Below, in pieces: positions 29,198 through 32,855 of a stretch of 32,855 nucleotides of DNA. The notes beneath the pieces were generated by a model. It saw only the letters and a list, made by a program, of their open reading frames with translations. It did no database searches and was not told the origin of the DNA. The position numbers and the translations under genes were made by a program. How positions within the stretch are numbered: the stretch's first letter is position 1; each line of letters starts with the position of its first letter. Origin of the DNA: Acidobacteriota bacterium (GTDB lineage: Bacteria > Acidobacteriota > UBA6911 > JACOSC01); the NCBI GenBank assembly GCA_016179055.1, contig JACOSC010000253.1, positions 1 through 32,855 of the forward strand. Reading direction: 5' to 3'.

Positions 29198-31750
29198 TTA
29201 CCGGTGTCTAGCCCGCTGCATCACGTTCGTGGTGCTGAAGCTGTAAATGCCGCCTCCTTCAATGACGGCGTAGGCTTTCGTTTGCCCATTAGTAGGAGCT
29301 ATAGCCTGAATATCTCGTACTCGATAACGATCCGACCACGCCAGCGGTTGCATAGGTCCTATAGGAGGTAGTGGAAAGGACATTGGGTTCCATTGCCAGA
29401 CTCCTCCTATCAATTGGCCCTTAAAGATTTGGGCATCCGGCGGTTGAGCGGGTGGTATTGCTCCCAGTCCCGAAGTTCCTGCGTAGAGGATGGTTGAATC
29501 ATTGGGGTCAACTGTGATCGCTTCAAACCGGCGAGTCGGAAGGGCTCCACTGATGTCTTGCCATGTGTTACCAGTTGTAGACATCGAGTAGATACCGTTT
29601 AGCGTGGCAATGTAAACGAAGTTTCCCTCCTTATCGATAGTGACGGTTCCCACAAAAAGCGAGAGTGAGCCAGGATTGGGAGATCCGTTGCAAGGCCCAA
29701 TGAGGCCGTCATTACATAATCCGCTGTTGATGACCTGCCAATGCGTGCCGCCGACGGTGCTCCGCACCACGCCGATGCCTTTACCGACGATCGTCTTTCC
29801 CGGATCGTTCTCCGAACCAAACGTCCCCACGAATACCGTATTGGGGTTTATCGGCGAGACGGCAATAGAGTAGAGACTAAAGCATCCACTCTCGGTATTG
29901 GTGCTGGGGTTGCATTGCGTCGGATTGGGCTGGGGGAAGCCATCGCCATTCGGCGGGGGCGGCCCGCCGGTGACCTCCGCCCAGTTCGACTGATTTTGTC
30001 CGCCGCTGGTAGCCCGCCAGATCCGCGCTTGTGCCGTATCGGTACCCCAATTGCCGTGTCCGGTGCCGACGTAAAGCACCGCTTGGCTACTGGGCGGTGG
30101 GGGATCGTTGGCCGGCGCATAAATACCGAGGCCATGCAGGTGGATGCCAGCGGAACCACCGCCGCCGCCGATTAACGCGCTGGTATCAAAGACTAGGGAC
30201 CAGGCGCCGCCTCCGTTGGTGGTTAGATTTACTGAATTATTGTCTGTGACATACGTGACGCCGGCGTTCGATGGATGCTGGACCAGCCGCATAACATAAT
30301 GGAAGTGGGTATGGCTGGCAAGCGTGGCCGGCTGCATCACATTCCAGGCGCCGTCCGTTTTCCTCTGGTAGATACCACCTTGGCAGACCGTGCCGACATA
30401 CACTTCGTTGTTGTAGTTGTTGGGTTGCGACGGGATCGCAATCGTGGACATCGGGTAGCCGGCGTGGGCGCCTTGCAGGAGGGCGGTATTGCTGGGGTTG
30501 ATACCGCCATCGGTGGTCTTATACAGATCACCGGTTTCGTAAGCCACGTAAAGCCGGTTCGAGTCCTGGGCGACGCCCCCAAGCGCATAGACGCGGCTTT
30601 GTAACGGGAAGGCGGCCACGCGGGTCAAAGGTCCCCCTATGACCGTGCTCTTATATACCCCATCGTTGGCCGAATTCCCAATGGCCGTCCCGATATACAC
30701 CGTGGGCCAACTGTTCGGCGCCGTCCCGTACGAAAAGAAAACATCCGAGACAGGGCTGGCGCTGATATTGGTGCTACCGTTCGTTATCGTTTGCCGTTGC
30801 CAACTCCCGCCCCCGTCGGACGAAAAATAAAGCCCCGCCTTGGTGGCCGCATAGACGCAGTTGCCGACCGTCAGACAAGCCGCCGGCGTCGGCGCCACGA
30901 CCGGCGCCACTGCATAGACACAGTTGGCCGGATCCGCCCCGGGCGAATTAATTAACTTTTGCGTCCAGTTATATCCATAGTTGATGGAGCGGTATACGCC
31001 CGAGCAGACCGGCTGGGTGCCGGCTTGTTCCGGGTAGGGGGCACTATCAGCCGTGGCCGCCCACACGTATTGATTATCGGCATATTCAATATCGGTGACA
31101 AAGGCTCCCGTCGGTGGATTGGTCAACGTATTAAGAATATCCAACTGAGTCATCCAACTGGCGCCCCCATCTAAGCTGAGCCGAATGGCGCCCCAGCCGC
31201 CGGCGAGCAACGTTGAGCCTGTGGTGTCGGTAGGGGCAATGGCCAGTGCATACCAATGCCGGTCGGGGGTCAAGCCGGAGCCGACGCTGCTAACATCGGT
31301 CCAACTCCCGCCATCATCGGTCGACTTGGTGACACTGCTATAGACGCCCAGTGTGTAGAGGGTGGTACTCTTGCTCGGCGCCGCGAGGAATCGCATCATA
31401 TGCACCTCATAGAGTCCGATATTGGGGCACTGATTCGGGTCCAGGGTGGGGCAATCGATACTATTCACTACATAAGGATAATAGGCGAAAGTCCACTTAA
31501 AGGTCAATGGATTTTGGGCGGGATTGATTTCCCACGCGCCATCGTGCTCGGCTGTCACGAAAGCCCGATCCGGATTGCTGGGCGAGACGCCCAGAGCCGT
31601 GGGAATGCCGAGCTTGGGCGGTGTTACCAGTTGCCAATCTGGCTGCTGAGCCGGGCAGAAAACGGGCAAAAGACAAGTGGCCAAGAGTGTTACGACAACC
31701 GATACCCGGAGAATATACCATACGTTGTTTTCGTTCGTTGCGTTTTTCAT
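29198..31750 (-). CDS. Secreted BNR/sortilin-like beta-propeller protein
   Basis: 850 residues from ATG 31750, preceded by AGAGGGGG; an upstream in-frame start at 31807 is weaker. The signal peptide lies within MKNATNENNVWYILRVSVVV and the following TLLATCLLPVFCPAQ. At least five BNR/Asp-box motifs are visible (STDDGGSW, SLDGGASW, SSDGGGSW, TTDGGINP, TNGGGAW), separated by strands such as LYVGTGHGNWG and TILYAGTSGLG, giving one or two propellers of the sortilin/YCF48/exo-sialidase fold. Several Cys pairs suggest disulfides. The sialidase Arg triad cannot be confirmed, so enzymatic activity should not be assumed. It precedes the two FG-GAP genes on the same strand and may form an operon with them. 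Confidence 0.85.
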   Translation of the reverse strand: MKNATNENNVWYILRVSVVVTLLATCLLPVFCPAQQPDWQLVTPPKLGIPTALGVSPSNPDRAFVTAEHDGAWEINPAQNPLTFKWTFAYYPYVVNSIDCPTLDPNQCPNIGLYEVHMMRFLAAPSKSTTLYTLGVYSSVTKSTDDGGSWTDVSSVGSGLTPDRHWYALAIAPTDTTGSTLLAGGWGAIRLSLDGGASWMTQLDILNTLTNPPTGAFVTDIEYADNQYVWAATADSAPYPEQAGTQPVCSGVYRSINYGYNWTQKLINSPGADPANCVYAVAPVVAPTPAACLTVGNCVYAATKAGLYFSSDGGGSWQRQTITNGSTNISASPVSDVFFSYGTAPNSWPTVYIGTAIGNSANDGVYKSTVIGGPLTRVAAFPLQSRVYALGGVAQDSNRLYVAYETGDLYKTTDGGINPSNTALLQGAHAGYPMSTIAIPSQPNNYNNEVYVGTVCQGGIYQRKTDGAWNVMQPATLASHTHFHYVMRLVQHPSNAGVTYVTDNNSVNLTTNGGGAWSLVFDTSALIGGGGGSAGIHLHGLGIYAPANDPPPPSSQAVLYVGTGHGNWGTDTAQARIWRATSGGQNQSNWAEVTGGPPPPNGDGFPQPNPTQCNPSTNTESGCFSLYSIAVSPINPNTVFVGTFGSENDPGKTIVGKGIGVVRSTVGGTHWQVINSGLCNDGLIGPCNGSPNPGSLSLFVGTVTIDKEGNFVYIATLNGIYSMSTTGNTWQDISGALPTRRFEAITVDPNDSTILYAGTSGLGAIPPAQPPDAQIFKGQLIGGVWQWNPMSFPLPPIGPMQPLAWSDRYRVRDIQAIAPTNGQTKAYAVIEGGGIYSFSTTNVMQRARHR

Positions 31751-32053
31751 AGTTCCCCCTCTTTTTTCCAAGATGTTTAAAAGGCCCGCCAGGTTTCTTA
31801 TGGTCATCCAAAGGGGTTGACTGACAGGCTAGTCGCCGTTTTAAAATCGTAAGGAATCCCCTAAAAGATCGCGCCGTTGGGTGTACCAACTGAGGTGTCC
31901 TTATGGATCGGTAGAGACAACACCTCCGATTCTGGATTCGACCGACTTGGACTTCTTGTTTTGGACAGCTTCATTCTACTCAAACATTGGCCCGCGGGTC
32001 AAGCAAATTCGGCCATTATCGGTGGAGGCTTATAGCCGCTTGATTTACGACAT
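31751..32053. other. Intergenic region upstream of the BNR gene
   Basis: No supported gene. Two small stems are visible: GTTGG/CCAAC at about 31874-31888 and GAGGTGT/ACACCTC at about 31890-31926. The promoter of the minus-strand gene should lie here, but I cannot find a convincing -35/-10 pair. Confidence 0.4.
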
Positions 32054-32336
32054 CCTAACCCGGACGAGCCGGAACCAAACCTGCCGGCATTTCACCACAG
32101 AGACACGGAGGCCACTGAGAAGCCAGGAAATGGATTTGAACAAGATCACAGAACAAAAGAAAGATCGGATAACGGCCGTAGCCCTCCGTGAACTCTGTGC
32201 CTCTCTGGTGAGAAAGGAGAGGCCATGGTGAAGGGGTTTCAAAACCGTCAACCACTCGCATGAATAAAGGTCAAAACGCGAGCTCCAGAAAATGTTTTGC
32301 CTGATTCAGCACAATTTCATCTTGTCAGATACTAAG
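32054..32336 (+). repeat. Dispersed repeat R3, copy 3 (with hairpin insert)
   Basis: Matches 23348-23630 from CCTAACCCGGACGAGCCGGA to CTTGTCAGATACTAAG. The hairpin element sits at the same internal position. Unlike copy 2, its end is joined directly to R2. Confidence 0.85.
32092..32211. mobile_element. Hairpin element inside R3 copy 3 (degenerate arms)
   Basis: Left arm TCACCACAGAGACACGGAG and right arm CTCTGTGCCTCTCTGGTGA pair with a few mismatches, against a perfect match in the copy at 23386. The length, 120 bp, is the same, and the interior is similar (GGCCACTGAGAAG, AACAAAAGAAAGAT, CCCTCCGTGAA). Confidence 0.65.
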
Positions 32337-32534
32337 ATAGCCGGGGGTGGAGCGGAGCGCAAACCCCGGTCAGGCATGAACGGAGTTCGTTCGACCCTGA
32401 AGGGGTCGCCTAAAGGCACGCGCGGCGGTGGGGTTCGACCCCTTCAGGGTCGTAATGTGGGGGCGGGGAACACCGGGGGTTACGCTCCGCTCCACCCCCG
32501 GCTATCTTATTCGGCCCTTTCAGGGCCAGCGGGT
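32337..32534 (+). repeat. Dispersed repeat R2, copy 2 (large cruciform)
   Basis: Outer arms 32337-32369 and 32473-32505 are complementary over 33 bp with about two mismatches. Inner arms 32390-32408 and 32436-32452 pair over 17 bp. It matches 23940-24137 closely but lacks the TATCCC/GGGATA hairpin at the left edge, where R3 copy 3 is joined instead. Confidence 0.85.
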
Positions 32535-32643
32535 AACTACTCCATAAATTGGGTAAGAGCCTCTTCCAAGATTCAGTGGCGGCATGAGTCCGTGGGCCCT
32601 GACATTTTTTGGATAATCCCTTACCCCGATTTATTGAGAAGAT
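32535..32643. mobile_element. R5 MITE-like element, copy 3
   Basis: Interior and right end (CCCCGATTTATTGAGAAGAT) match 24138-24246; the left end (ACTACTCCATAAATTGGGTA) is slightly decayed. It directly follows R2 copy 2. The following 32644-32747 shows no recognisable feature. Confidence 0.6.
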
Positions 32644-32747
32644 GCGAAAAAACTTGATTAGGCTGAATAATTGAGGTTTTCAGAGGCAAAATGTTAGGGG
32701 ATTATCTTATTTGAAAATCCAGGCTAGCGCGCCAAGCTAAGCTTGGG

Positions 32748-32855
32748 ATAGGAGGAATCAGTCATGAGCTGATGAAACTTATCAAAGGAATCCAGTGGGT
32801 GCAAGTCCCACCCGGTCAAAGCCGTAGCGGGCAGGCCGGTAGCGAGTCTTGCCAT
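32748..32855 (+). ncRNA. Possible 5' part of a group II intron, cut by the window end
   Basis: Compactly structured sequence with GTGGG-TGCAAGT-CCCAC at about 32798-32815, followed by CCGGTCAAAGCCGTAGCGGG and GCAGGCCGGTAGCGAG. Such strings recall domain I of bacterial group II introns. No GTGYG-like 5' boundary is clear and the reverse transcriptase would lie beyond the window. A different structured RNA is possible. Confidence 0.4.

Noticed and set aside
29741-31780. Plus-strand frames opposite the BNR gene
   Set aside because: Antisense shadows of a gene with a signal peptide and repeated Asp-box motifs.
32748-32855. Cobalamin-type riboswitch
   Set aside because: The region has GCAAGTCCCAC and GCC-rich segments but lacks the B12-box order (AGCCACTG-like core) and the expected upstream stems.

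Overview
The window looks like a chromosome segment of a Gram-negative (diderm), free-living bacterium. Acidobacteriota is the best guess, with moderate confidence. The evidence is a TonB-dependent receptor with an N-terminal carboxypeptidase-regulatory-like domain, an MlaE/MlaF lipid-transport pair, large secreted FG-GAP and BNR proteins, a fragment of an ISAzo13/Rhodopirellula-type transposase, and many palindromic intergenic repeats of a kind I associate with Acidobacteria, Planctomycetes and Verrucomicrobia. No rRNA, tRNA or CRISPR array is visible.

Left block (1-9.9 kb): a SpoIID/LytB protein carrying a SPOR domain; a 29-residue membrane ORF; a soluble hybrid histidine kinase and a sigma-54-activating response regulator forming a two-component operon; a TonB-dependent receptor whose 5' end holds a perfect 49-bp tandem duplication; and a convergent small outer-membrane beta-barrel protein. 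The block is bracketed by inverted copies of dispersed repeat R1.

Middle block (9.9-16.8 kb): an M1 aminopeptidase remnant next to R1 copy B; a strong promoter and structured leader in front of a 1056-residue secreted multidomain protein; an ISAzo13 transposase remnant next to R1 copy C; phosphopentomutase (deoB); and a radical SAM protein of the spore-photolyase-like family.

Envelope and metabolism block (16.8-23.3 kb): on the minus strand an operon uppP - coiled-coil protein with apparent frameshift - mlaE-like - mlaF-like, joined by ATGA-type overlaps, then a SAM methyltransferase. On the plus strand, divergently, a GNAT acetyltransferase overlaps an enolase-superfamily o-succinylbenzoate synthase/N-succinylamino acid racemase gene.

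Repeat-rich right block (23.3-32.9 kb): composite intergenic repeats (R3 with an inserted hairpin element, R2 with a large cruciform, R5 with terminal inverted repeats) lie on both sides of three minus-strand secreted-protein genes. Two of these are tandem paralogues with 14 FG-GAP repeats each; the third is a BNR/sortilin-like protein. The 3' end of the BNR gene survives as a remnant between the paralogues and marks the duplicated unit. The window ends in structured sequence resembling the start of a group II intron.

Gene-poor stretches: 20863-21354 holds two inverted-repeat sites; 23336-24385 is almost entirely repeats; 9345-9640 and 31751-32053 hold only small dyads; 32644-32747 shows nothing. 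I see no defence or biosynthetic cluster. The most unusual material is the frame-changing duplication in front of the receptor gene, the gene-level duplication with its remnant, and the empty and filled versions of the repeat elements.
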